Assembly: GCA_005888465.1 (NCBI GenBank)
Contig: VAYJ01000129.1
Location: 1 to 8,285, forward strand
DNA from: Actinomycetota bacterium
Lineage (GTDB): Bacteria > Actinomycetota > UBA4738
Length of the DNA stretch: 8,285 nt
Direction of reading: 5' to 3'
The notes under the pieces are model-generated. The model made no database searches and was not told where the DNA came from. It was given only the letters and a program-made list of their open reading frames with translations. Positions 1 to 5,475 of this stretch are shown here, one piece after another; within the stretch, counting starts at the first letter, position 1; the number at the start of each line of letters is the position of its first letter. The translations under genes were made by a program, and so were the position numbers.

Positions 1-235
1 GCATCACGTACTGCGTCGCCGACCAGTAGAGCCAGGAGGCCGACGCGCACTGCGTGATCACGTTGATGCATTCCGGATACTGCTCGGCCCCGAGGACGAT
101 CTTTCCGCCCTGGACCGGCGCTGCCGATGGGGTCCCGCCTCCACCACCAGGGGTGGAGCTGCTGCTACATGCCGCAGCGACGAGGCCCGCCACCGAAACG
201 GCAGCGACGGTCCGAATGAGCCAACGTAACCGCAT
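1..235 (-). CDS. ABC transporter substrate-binding lipoprotein, family 5 (N-terminal part)
   Basis: Only the first 78 codons are in the window; the gene continues past the left edge. The start is ATG at 235-233, preceded by a good ribosome site GGGAGG (248-243) with 7 bases of spacing. The product opens with MRLRWLIRTV, a hydrophobic stretch and a lipoprotein-type Cys at residue 23 (context LVAAAC). A low-complexity Ser/Gly/Pro linker follows (about residues 24-43), so the mature protein is probably lipid-anchored outside the membrane. After the linker comes GGKIVLGAEQYPECIN and a Cys/Trp-rich stretch (QCASASWLYW), which resembles the first strand of family 5 (peptide/nickel-type) extracellular solute-binding proteins in actinomycetes. 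The substrate cannot be told from this fragment. It is separated from the upstream glycolytic block by 166 bases and probably has its own promoter. The lipoprotein call is firm; the family call is moderately sure. Confidence 0.62.
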   Translation of the reverse strand, partial: MRLRWLIRTVAAVSVAGLVAAACSSSSTPGGGGGTPSAAPVQGGKIVLGAEQYPECINVITQCASASWLYWSATQYVM

Positions 236-242
236 ACCCTTC

Positions 243-248
243 CCTCCC
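243..248 (-). promoter_or_regulatory. Ribosome binding site of the solute-binding lipoprotein gene
   Basis: On the minus strand the purine-rich run AAGGGAGGGAAGGGT lies directly before ATG 235. GGGAGG at 248-243 leaves 7 bases to the start. It supports this start in a frame that has no stop before the window edge. Confidence 0.6.
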
Positions 249-281
249 TTCTCACGGGGCCCCCTGTGGGCAACCCGCGAA

Positions 282-310
282 AGCCTACAGAGAGGATGTG
301 CCCCGCGCAA
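282..310 (-). promoter_or_regulatory. Candidate promoter for the solute-binding lipoprotein gene
   Basis: Read on the minus strand, TTGCGC (310-305) and TAGGCT (287-282) are separated by 17 bases, a standard -35/-10 spacing. The -10 box fits TANNNT; the -35 box is weak. A start of transcription near 275 would leave a leader of about 40 bases before ATG 235. The pair sits inside and just after the 288-323 inverted repeat, so that repeat may act at this promoter. This is pattern matching by eye only. Confidence 0.3.
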
Positions 311-323
311 TGGGGCCTCTCTG
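288..323 (-). repeat. Two-step inverted repeat (terminator or operator-like hairpin)
   Basis: The arms CAGAGAGG (288-295) and CCTCTCTG (316-323) are perfect 8-base inverted copies. Inside them CCCC (301-304) and GGGG (312-315) can pair as a second stem around a 7-base loop (GCGCAAT), leaving an ATGTG bulge on one side. It lies about 80 bases after the apgM stop and 53 bases before the lipoprotein start. It could end transcription of the glycolytic block, but no T-run follows on the minus strand, so it is not a classic intrinsic terminator. It could instead be an operator or leader hairpin for the transporter gene. Confidence 0.5.
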
Positions 324-353
324 CTCCTATCAATCCGTTCTACGAGAGCCCGG

Positions 354-380
354 CCCAATGGGGATTGGGTGTCGATTGGG
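354..380. repeat. Short hairpin with a repeated ATTGGG arm
   Basis: CCCAAT (354-359) and ATTGGG (364-369) form a perfect 6-base stem around a GGGG loop. A second ATTGGG copy lies at 375-380, so two alternative pairings are possible. It sits 20-50 bases downstream of the apgM stop. It may be a transcript-end structure, though again without a T-run. Confidence 0.35.
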
Positions 381-401
381 ACTAGTCCATTAGCCGGTTG
401 G

Positions 402-1610
402 CTAGCCGCGCATGAGCCCCACGAGGTTCGGGACGATCTCGACCCCCATGAGCGTCCCCAGGGCCCCACGAGACGCCTCCCTCTCCCCGAACGAGGAGGT
501 GCTGTCGGCGGCCACCCCGGGCCCCGCGACCAGGAGCGGCACGGGGCCCGCCGTGTGGGCCTTGCGCACGCAGGAGGTCGAGTGGTCGGCCGTCACCGCG
601 AGGATGATCCGGCGGCGGTCGATCCGGGGCAGGACCTCGCCGAAGAACGCCGCGTCGATGTCCTGGATGACCAGCAGCTTGTCCTGCGCCCGGCCGTCAT
701 GGGCGGGGACGTCCGGCCCCTTGATGTGCACGTAGATGGCGTCGTAGCCGCCGAGCGCCTCGGCGGCCAGGGCCGCCCAGGCCGCGTACTGCTCACGGCG
801 GGGCATCCCGCTCGGGGCGTCCACGGGCGACATGCCGAGCAGCATCGCGATTCCTCGCTCGACCGGCATCTCCACGAACGACCCCCAGGAGGGCCCGAAG
901 CGCTCCCGGATCGGCGGGAGCGCTGGGATGTGGTCGCCCGCGTCCCGGGTCAGGATCAGGTTCGCCGGCAGGCGCCCCTCGGCCTCTCGCCGGCGGTTCA
1001 CCTCGGCGCGCTCCAGGACCTTCGCGGCCCCCTCCACGAACGCGTTCGTGAGGTCTGCCGACCGCTCTGCCTCCTCGGAGCCCTCGAGCGGCGTGGCCTC
1101 GGCGACCCGGTTCTCGAAGTGCTCGAGCGCGACCCCCAGGCTTCCCTCCTTCGCGTACGCGGGATCGGTGTTCGACACCGCCGCGGAGAGCGGGCCCTCG
1201 GTGGAGCGAAGGACGAGCGCCCCGCGGTGCTCGACGGTCGCGCGCAGCTCGAAGGTCGCGTCGGCGAGCCGAAGCTCGCGGTTCACTTCGTCCGCGAGCG
1301 CATGGGCGTCCTGGCTGGGGAGGTCGCGGCCGACGCGCCGATCGATGATCTCGCCGTCGGCCTGCGTCGCGAAGTTGATGCGATGCGCCAGTTCGCCATC
1401 GGCGAACGCCATCCCCGATCCGAGGGCCTCGAGCACGCCGCGTCCCGGGTGATCCTGCCGTGGGTCGTAGCCCAGGATCGCGAACACGGCGATGTCGGAC
1501 TCGGGCGCGATGTCCACGCCGACCGTGTGCACCAGGCCTTGCTTCCCCTCGGCCGCGAGGCGGTCGAGGTTCGGCGTCGTCGCGGCCTCGAGGGGCGCTT
1601 CATCGGTACG
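402..1610 (-). CDS. apgM: 2,3-bisphosphoglycerate-independent phosphoglycerate mutase, archaeal (ApgM) type, N-terminus missing
   Basis: It interconverts 3- and 2-phosphoglycerate in the cytoplasm, the glycolytic step after Pgk. The reading frame is open from 1610 to the stop at 402, but its only ordinary start codon upstream of the conserved body is GTG 1532, which gives 376 residues. Family-like sequence begins earlier, at about 1598 (PLEAATTPNLDRLAAEG). Numbered from GTG 1532, it keeps the catalytic Ser12 (APESDIAV), HIKGPDVPAHDG (269-280, Asp274 and His278), TADHSTSC (314-321, Asp316 and His317) and His326. What is missing is the first strand with the metal-binding Asp-Gly motif that normally precedes PLEAA by about 15-20 residues. 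An ATG at 1603 overlaps the tpiA stop as ATGA, like the other junctions here, but its frame is lost within a few codons. The simplest reading is a deletion of 3n+1 bases (about 61) near 1591-1603. The family is sure; activity of the product as written is doubtful. Confidence 0.85.
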   Translation of the reverse strand, partial: RTDEAPLEAATTPNLDRLAAEGKQGLVHTVGVDIAPESDIAVFAILGYDPRQDHPGRGVLEALGSGMAFADGELAHRINFATQADGEIIDRRVGRDLPSQDAHALADEVNRELRLADATFELRATVEHRGALVLRSTEGPLSAAVSNTDPAYAKEGSLGVALEHFENRVAEATPLEGSEEAERSADLTNAFVEGAAKVLERAEVNRRREAEGRLPANLILTRDAGDHIPALPPIRERFGPSWGSFVEMPVERGIAMLLGMSPVDAPSGMPRREQYAAWAALAAEALGGYDAIYVHIKGPDVPAHDGRAQDKLLVIQDIDAAFFGEVLPRIDRRRIILAVTADHSTSCVRKAHTAGPVPLLVAGPGVAADSTSSFGEREASRGALGTLMGVEIVPNLVGLMRG

Positions 1611-2348
1611 TCACGATGAGCGCGAACTCCTCGGGGTCGAGGCTCGCGCCCCCGACGAGCGCGCCGTCGATCTGAGGGTGCGCCATGAGCTCGCGGATGT
1701 TGCCCGGCTTCACGCTCCCGCCGTACTGGACCCGAACGGCCGCGGCGGTCTCGTCCGTGTAGAGGGACGCCAGCGTCCGGCGGATCTCGCCGATCACCTG
1801 GCCGGCGTCCTCCGGCGTGGCCGTTCGGCCCGTCCCGCTCGCCCAGATCGGCTCGTAGGCGACCACGAGCGTGGACACGGCAGCAGCGTCGATCCCGGCG
1901 AGCGCCGCGCGGAGTTGCCCGACCACCTTGTCCCGCGTGCGAGCGTCTCGCCGACACAGAGGATCGGCGTCATCCCTGCGCCGACGACGGCCTTCAGTTT
2001 TTTCGCGATCAACGCGTCGGTCTCCCCGAAGAGCTGCCGGCGCTCCGAGTGCCCGACGATCACGTAGCCGCACTTGAGCGCCACGAGCATGCCGGCCGAA
2101 ACCTCGCCGGTGAAGGCCCCGTGGGGATCGCCGTGCACGTCCTGCGCGCCCAGGCCGTAGGGCAGCCGGTCGCTCTCGATCAGCACCTGGACGCTACGGA
2201 GCGCGGTGAAGGGCGGGCAGATCACCACCTCGACGCGCTCGGCCTCGTCGCGGTCCAGGAGATACGAGAGCTTCTGCACCGTCTGGATGGCCTCGAGGTG
2301 CGTCTTGTGCATCTTCCAGTTCGCCGCCATGATCGGGCGCCGGCTCAT
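1600..2348 (-). pseudogene. tpiA: Triosephosphate isomerase, frameshifted as written
   Basis: TpiA interconverts dihydroxyacetone phosphate and glyceraldehyde 3-phosphate. The start is ATG 2348, overlapping the pgk stop as ATGA, with GGAGG (2360-2356) 7 bases upstream. The first frame encodes residues 1-136: ANWKM (Asn10 and Lys12, active site), GAFTGEVSAGML, GHSERR (His100, the catalytic His) and CVGETL. At about 1941 the frame breaks. The gene resumes one frame over with RTRDKVVGQ, YEPIWASGTG (catalytic Glu), QYGGSVKPGN (phosphate loop) and VGGASL, ending at TGA 1602-1600. The family normally has about 5-7 more residues (of the type EEREAG) between GETL and this resumption. The total length of 749 bases is one short of a multiple of three, so a loss of 3n+1 bases (16, 19 or 22) fits. 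All catalytic residues are present, so a single missing segment would restore a protein of about 254-256 residues. It is either a recent pseudogene or a sequence error. Confidence 0.9.
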
Positions 2349-3475
2349 GCCGTGTCCTCCATCAGCACCGCGACCCCCGGAAGCTCCTTCCCCTCCAGGA
2401 ACTCGAGCGACGCACCGCCGCCCGTGGACAGGTGATCCACGCCGTCGGCGAGGTCGAACTTCCGAAGCGCCGCCAGGCTGTCCCCGCCGCCCACCACCGA
2501 ATACCCGGGGGCGGCGGACACGGCCGTGGCCACCCCGCGGGTGCCCGCGGAGAACGGTTCGAGCTCGAACACACCCATCGGGCCGTTCCAGAAGATGGTG
2601 GCGGCGTCCGCGATCGTTCGCGCGAACTCCTCGACCGAGCGCGGACCGATGTCGAGCCCCATGAGATCGCGTGGAATCTCGCGCGCCGGCACCGTCCGCC
2701 GGGGCGCGTCGACCGAGGGCTCGGGCGCGGCCACGACGTCCTCGGGGAGCTGGATCACCACCCCGCGCTCGTCGGCCTTCCGCACGGCCGCCCGGACCTC
2801 GTAGAAGCGTTCGCGCTCCACGAGCGAGCGGCCGACCTCGGCGCCCGCGGCGGCGAGGAACGAGAACGCCATAGCGCCGCCGATGAGGAGCGCGTCGACC
2901 CGTTCGATCAGCGCGTCGATCGCTGCGAGCTTGTCCGACACCTTCACACCGCCCAGGATCGCGACGAACGGCTCGGCCGCCGAGTCCCGCAGGCGGGTGA
3001 GGACCTCGATCTCCTTCTGCACGAGCCGACCGGCGGCCGACGGCAGCAGCTCCGCCACGCCGACCACCGAGGCGTGCGCGCGATGGGCAGCCCCGAACCG
3101 CGGGTCGAACCGCAGGTTCTCGAGCAGCATGACGTCGCCCGGCTCGAGCCGGTCGCGACACTGCCGCACCTCGCCCCCAATGACCGCCCCACAGGTCACG
3201 ACGTCGGTGTCGAGCAGCTCACTCAGTCGTGAACCCACGGGCCGAACGCTGAAGCGAGGGTCGGGCTTCCCCTTCGGGCGGCCGAGGTGCGAGCAGAGGA
3301 TCAGCGACGCGCCCGCCTTACGAAGCTCATCGATCGTCGGAAGCGCCGCGCGGATGCGCATGTCGTCGGTGATCCTGCCTCCCTCGAGCGGCACGTTGAA
3401 GTCACAGCGAACGAGGACCCGCTTGGTGGACAGGTCTCCCAGATCCTCGAGCGTGCGCAGGCGCCCCCCGCTCAC
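2345..3475 (-). CDS. pgk: Phosphoglycerate kinase with an internal in-frame deletion
   Basis: Pgk transfers phosphate from 1,3-bisphosphoglycerate to ADP in the cytoplasm. The start is GTG 3475, whose last bases form the gap stop (GTGA), so translation is probably coupled to gap. The 376-residue product has the N-domain substrate motifs VLVRCDFNVPL (20-30) and SHLGRPKG (62-69), HRAHASVVGVAELLPSAAG (131-149), the hinge and C-domain motifs ILGGVKVSDK (173-182) and WNGPMGVFE (296-304), and the nucleotide-loop motif GGGDS...TGGGASLEFLEGKELPG (329-367). It is about 20 residues shorter than usual. The gap is localised: LENLRFDPR (118-126) runs straight into FGAAHRAH, where the family normally has 26 residues between RF and FG, against 3 here. 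The lost piece includes a helix and the conserved YVNDA strand of the N-domain. The product is therefore unlikely to fold normally unless the gap is a sequence error. The identity is sure. Confidence 0.94.
   Translation of the reverse strand: MSGGRLRTLEDLGDLSTKRVLVRCDFNVPLEGGRITDDMRIRAALPTIDELRKAGASLILCSHLGRPKGKPDPRFSVRPVGSRLSELLDTDVVTCGAVIGGEVRQCRDRLEPGDVMLLENLRFDPRFGAAHRAHASVVGVAELLPSAAGRLVQKEIEVLTRLRDSAAEPFVAILGGVKVSDKLAAIDALIERVDALLIGGAMAFSFLAAAGAEVGRSLVERERFYEVRAAVRKADERGVVIQLPEDVVAAPEPSVDAPRRTVPAREIPRDLMGLDIGPRSVEEFARTIADAATIFWNGPMGVFELEPFSAGTRGVATAVSAAPGYSVVGGGDSLAALRKFDLADGVDHLSTGGGASLEFLEGKELPGVAVLMEDTA
2356..2360 (-). promoter_or_regulatory. tpiA: Ribosome binding site of tpiA inside the end of pgk
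   Basis: GGAGG at 2360-2356 on the minus strand sits 7 bases before ATG 2348, inside the last codons of pgk. It fixes the tpiA start at the ATGA overlap. Confidence 0.65.
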
Positions 3476-4479
3476 AACGTCGAGGCGACCAGGGCGACCA
3501 GCTCGATGAGGCGGTTCGAATACCCCCACTCGTTGTCGTACCAGCCGATGACCTTCACCAGGTTGTCGATCGCCATCGTCTCGAGCGAGTCGAACGTGCA
3601 CGAGGCCGGCGAGCCGACGATGTCCGAGGAGACGATCGGGTCCTCGCAGTAGATGAGCCGGCCGGCGAGGGATCCCTCCTCCGACGCCGCGCGGAACGCC
3701 GCGTTGACCTCCTCGCGCGACGCTGCCTTCTCGAGGACGCAGACGAGATCCGTCACCGAGCCGTCGGGGACCGGGACCCGCATGGCGAGGCCGTCCATCT
3801 TCCCCTTCAGCGTGGGCAGCGCGAGCGACGCCGCCTTTGCCGCGCCCGTGGAGGCAGGCACGATGTTGATCGCCGCCGCCCGAGCGCGTCGCAGGTCCTT
3901 GTGCGGAAGGTCCAGCAGGTTCTGGTCGTTCGTGTACGCATGCACGGTCGTCATGAAGCCGCGCTCGATGCCGAACGCGTCGCCAAGCACCTTCGCCATG
4001 GGCACGACGCAGTTCGTCGTGCACGACGCGTTCGAGATCACGTGGTGCGTCGCGGGGTCGTAGTCCTGATCGTTCACGCCCATCACGATCGTGATGTCCT
4101 CGCCCTTGGCCGGCGCGCTGATGATCACCTTCTGCGCGCCTGCCTCGAGGTGCTTCTGGGCCTTCTCGCGGTCGGTGAACAACCCGGTGGACTCGATCAC
4201 GACCTCGGCGCCCAGCTCCTTCCACGGCAGGTTCGCCGGGTCGCGCTCGGAGAGCACGCGAAGGGACTCGCCGTCAACCCTCAGGCCGTCGCCGTCGACG
4301 CCAACGTCGCCGTCGAACCGGCCGAGGACCGAGTCGTACTTCAGCAGGTGCGCCAGCGTCTTGGGGTCGGTGATGTCGTTCACCGCGACCACCTCGACGT
4401 CGGCGCCCGCCTTGCGGGCCGCGCGCAAGAAGTTCCTGCCGATCCTTCCGAAGCCGTTGATGCCGACCTTGACCGTCAT
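3472..4479 (-). CDS. gap: Glyceraldehyde-3-phosphate dehydrogenase, type I
   Basis: It oxidises glyceraldehyde 3-phosphate to 1,3-bisphosphoglycerate with NAD(P), in the cytoplasm. The 335-residue product has the Rossmann start VKVGINGFGRIGRN (3-16), the cofactor-region Asp in VAVND (31-35), the catalytic SNASCTTNC (149-157, Cys153), His180 in TTVHAYTND, the phosphate-binding PASTGAAKA (208-216), RVPVPDGSVTD (234-244) and WYDNEWGYSNRL (313-324). Its length and motif order are normal, with no sign of the deletions seen in the next three genes. ATG 4479 is chosen over an in-frame ATG at 4521 because GAGGAGG lies 6 bases before it and because homology starts at residue 3. It overlaps pgk by 4 bases. 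A 72-base gap with a hairpin and a possible -10 box separates it from rapZ, so it may have its own promoter. NAD against NADP preference was not settled. Confidence 0.97.
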   Translation of the reverse strand: MTVKVGINGFGRIGRNFLRAARKAGADVEVVAVNDITDPKTLAHLLKYDSVLGRFDGDVGVDGDGLRVDGESLRVLSERDPANLPWKELGAEVVIESTGLFTDREKAQKHLEAGAQKVIISAPAKGEDITIVMGVNDQDYDPATHHVISNASCTTNCVVPMAKVLGDAFGIERGFMTTVHAYTNDQNLLDLPHKDLRRARAAAINIVPASTGAAKAASLALPTLKGKMDGLAMRVPVPDGSVTDLVCVLEKAASREEVNAAFRAASEEGSLAGRLIYCEDPIVSSDIVGSPASCTFDSLETMAIDNLVKVIGWYDNEWGYSNRLIELVALVASTL

Positions 4480-4485
4480 CCCGAA

Positions 4486-4492
4486 CCTCCTC
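4486..4492 (-). promoter_or_regulatory. gap: Ribosome binding site of gap
   Basis: GAGGAGG at 4492-4486 (minus strand), 6 bases before ATG 4479, is the strongest Shine-Dalgarno sequence in the window. It decides the gap start against the longer frame from 4521. Confidence 0.8.
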
Positions 4493-4505
4493 GAACGTCC
4501 CGTGG

Positions 4506-4523
4506 GCGTGCCCCGCGGCACGC
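4506..4523 (-). repeat. Stem-loop in the rapZ-gap intergenic region
   Basis: GCGTGCC (4506-4512) and GGCACGC (4517-4523) form a perfect 7-base stem with a 4-base loop. It lies 28 bases after the rapZ stop and 26 bases before the gap start. There is no T-run, so it is more likely a leader or mRNA-processing structure for the strongly expressed gap block, or a T-less terminator after rapZ, than a standard terminator. Confidence 0.45.
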
Positions 4524-4529
4524 ATCCTA
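4524..4529 (-). promoter_or_regulatory. Candidate -10 box for a gap-pgk-tpiA-apgM transcript
   Basis: TAGGAT at 4529-4524 on the minus strand fits the TANNNT pattern and lies just upstream of the 4506-4523 stem-loop. I found no convincing -35 box at the right distance. It would let the glycolytic genes be expressed apart from uvrC-rapZ. The evidence is weak. Confidence 0.25.
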
Positions 4530-4551
4530 GTATCCGACCCGGGGAGGCCCG

Positions 4552-5475
4552 CTACTCGCGCCCGAGATCCCGGTGCTCGACGGCTACGGGGTAGCTCCGC
4601 CGGCGGAAGTACTCCGCGAGCTCCTCGGCCACCACGACCGACCGGTGCCGTCCCCCGGTGCAGCCGATCGCGATCGTGAGGTAGGCCTTCCCCTCGGCCA
4701 CGTAGCCGGGGACGATCGCATCGAGGAGCGCGCGCAGCCGGCGCATGAACTCGGCGTAGGGGCGGTGGCCGGTGACGAAGGACCGTACCTCGGGGTCGGT
4801 GCCGGGGAGCGGCCGGAGCCGGTCGATCCAGTGCGGGTTCGGGAGGAACCGTACGTCCAGGACCAGGTCGGCGTCCCTGGGGAGCCCGTATTTGTAGCCG
4901 AACGTGACGAGCGAGACCTGCAGGCCGGCCTCGGCGCGCGTCCGCGCGAACGCCTCCCGGATCCGGTCCCGCAGCTGGTGCGGCGTCAGGCCCGAGGTGT
5001 CGAGGATGAGGTCCGCCTCCTCCTTGAGCGACTGCATCATCAGGCGTTCCTTGCGGATCCCCTCGACGACGCGGTCGGCCGGCGCGAGCGGGTGGCGCCG
5101 GCGCGTGGCCTCGTATCGCCGGACCAGGTCCTCGTCGGAGGCCTCGAGAAACAGGATCCGGTACGGGACCGAGAGCTGCTTGAGGTCCTGCAGGCCCTTC
5201 GACAGCTCGCCGAAGAAGACTCCGCCGCGGGCGTCGGCGACGATCGCGACGCGGCCGGAGCTCCCGCCGGTGCCGGCCAGCTCGGCCATCTTGCCGATCA
5301 GGGCGGGAGGCAGGTTGTCGACGACGAAGTAGCCGAGGTCCTCAAGACATTTGGCCGCTTCCGACCGTCCGGCGCCGGAGAGCCCCGTGATGATCGTGAA
5401 GTCGATGGCGCCCGAGGGCTGCGCGGGGGCACGCTTCGGCCTGGGCGCGCGCGCCGGGCGCGGCACGGCGGTCAC
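4552..5475 (-). CDS. rapZ: RNase adapter protein RapZ (P-loop nucleotide-binding protein)
   Basis: This family (formerly YvcJ/YhbJ) binds nucleotides. In E. coli RapZ directs RNase E to the GlmZ small RNA and so controls glucosamine-6-phosphate synthesis; in Gram-positive bacteria its role is less clear. The 307-residue product has Walker A GLSGAGRS (31-38), CLEDLGYFVVDNLPPAL (43-59), EATRRRHPL (122-130), SLVTFGYKYGLPRDADLVLD (188-207), VRFLPNPHW (208-216) and the C-terminal GCTGGRHRSV (271-280), all typical. GTG 5475 is the start. It overlaps the uvrC stop as GTGA and has GGAGG (5488-5484) 8 bases upstream. The first 25 or so residues are a Pro/Ala/Arg-rich extension before the P-loop domain begins at DFTIITG. 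Translation is probably coupled to uvrC. In many actinomycetes and Firmicutes yvcK and whiA follow rapZ; here gap follows directly. Confidence 0.96.
   Translation of the reverse strand: MTAVPRPARAPRPKRAPAQPSGAIDFTIITGLSGAGRSEAAKCLEDLGYFVVDNLPPALIGKMAELAGTGGSSGRVAIVADARGGVFFGELSKGLQDLKQLSVPYRILFLEASDEDLVRRYEATRRRHPLAPADRVVEGIRKERLMMQSLKEEADLILDTSGLTPHQLRDRIREAFARTRAEAGLQVSLVTFGYKYGLPRDADLVLDVRFLPNPHWIDRLRPLPGTDPEVRSFVTGHRPYAEFMRRLRALLDAIVPGYVAEGKAYLTIAIGCTGGRHRSVVVAEELAEYFRRRSYPVAVEHRDLGRE

Noticed and set aside
58..333. A 91-codon minus-strand frame over the left intergenic region
   Set aside because: It is in a different frame from the lipoprotein gene, which has a ribosome site, lipobox and family-like sequence; this frame has none of these.
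54..1619. A 521-codon open frame on the plus strand opposite apgM and the lipoprotein start
   Set aside because: It is antisense to a recognisable mutase, has Arg/Gly/Ala-rich composition with no domain pattern, and long antisense frames are expected at this GC content.
1935..1943. Programmed ribosomal frameshift in tpiA
   Set aside because: No slippery heptamer is seen at the break, and several family residues are missing rather than just one base being out of frame, so a deletion explains it better.
1283..1957. A 224-codon minus-strand frame crossing the tpiA-apgM junction
   Set aside because: It is Arg-rich out-of-frame reading. It matters only because it contains ATG 1603, the probable lost start of apgM.
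3476..4225. Upstream extension of the pgk frame into gap
   Set aside because: Pgk homology begins just after GTG 3475; the extension is gap read in the wrong frame.
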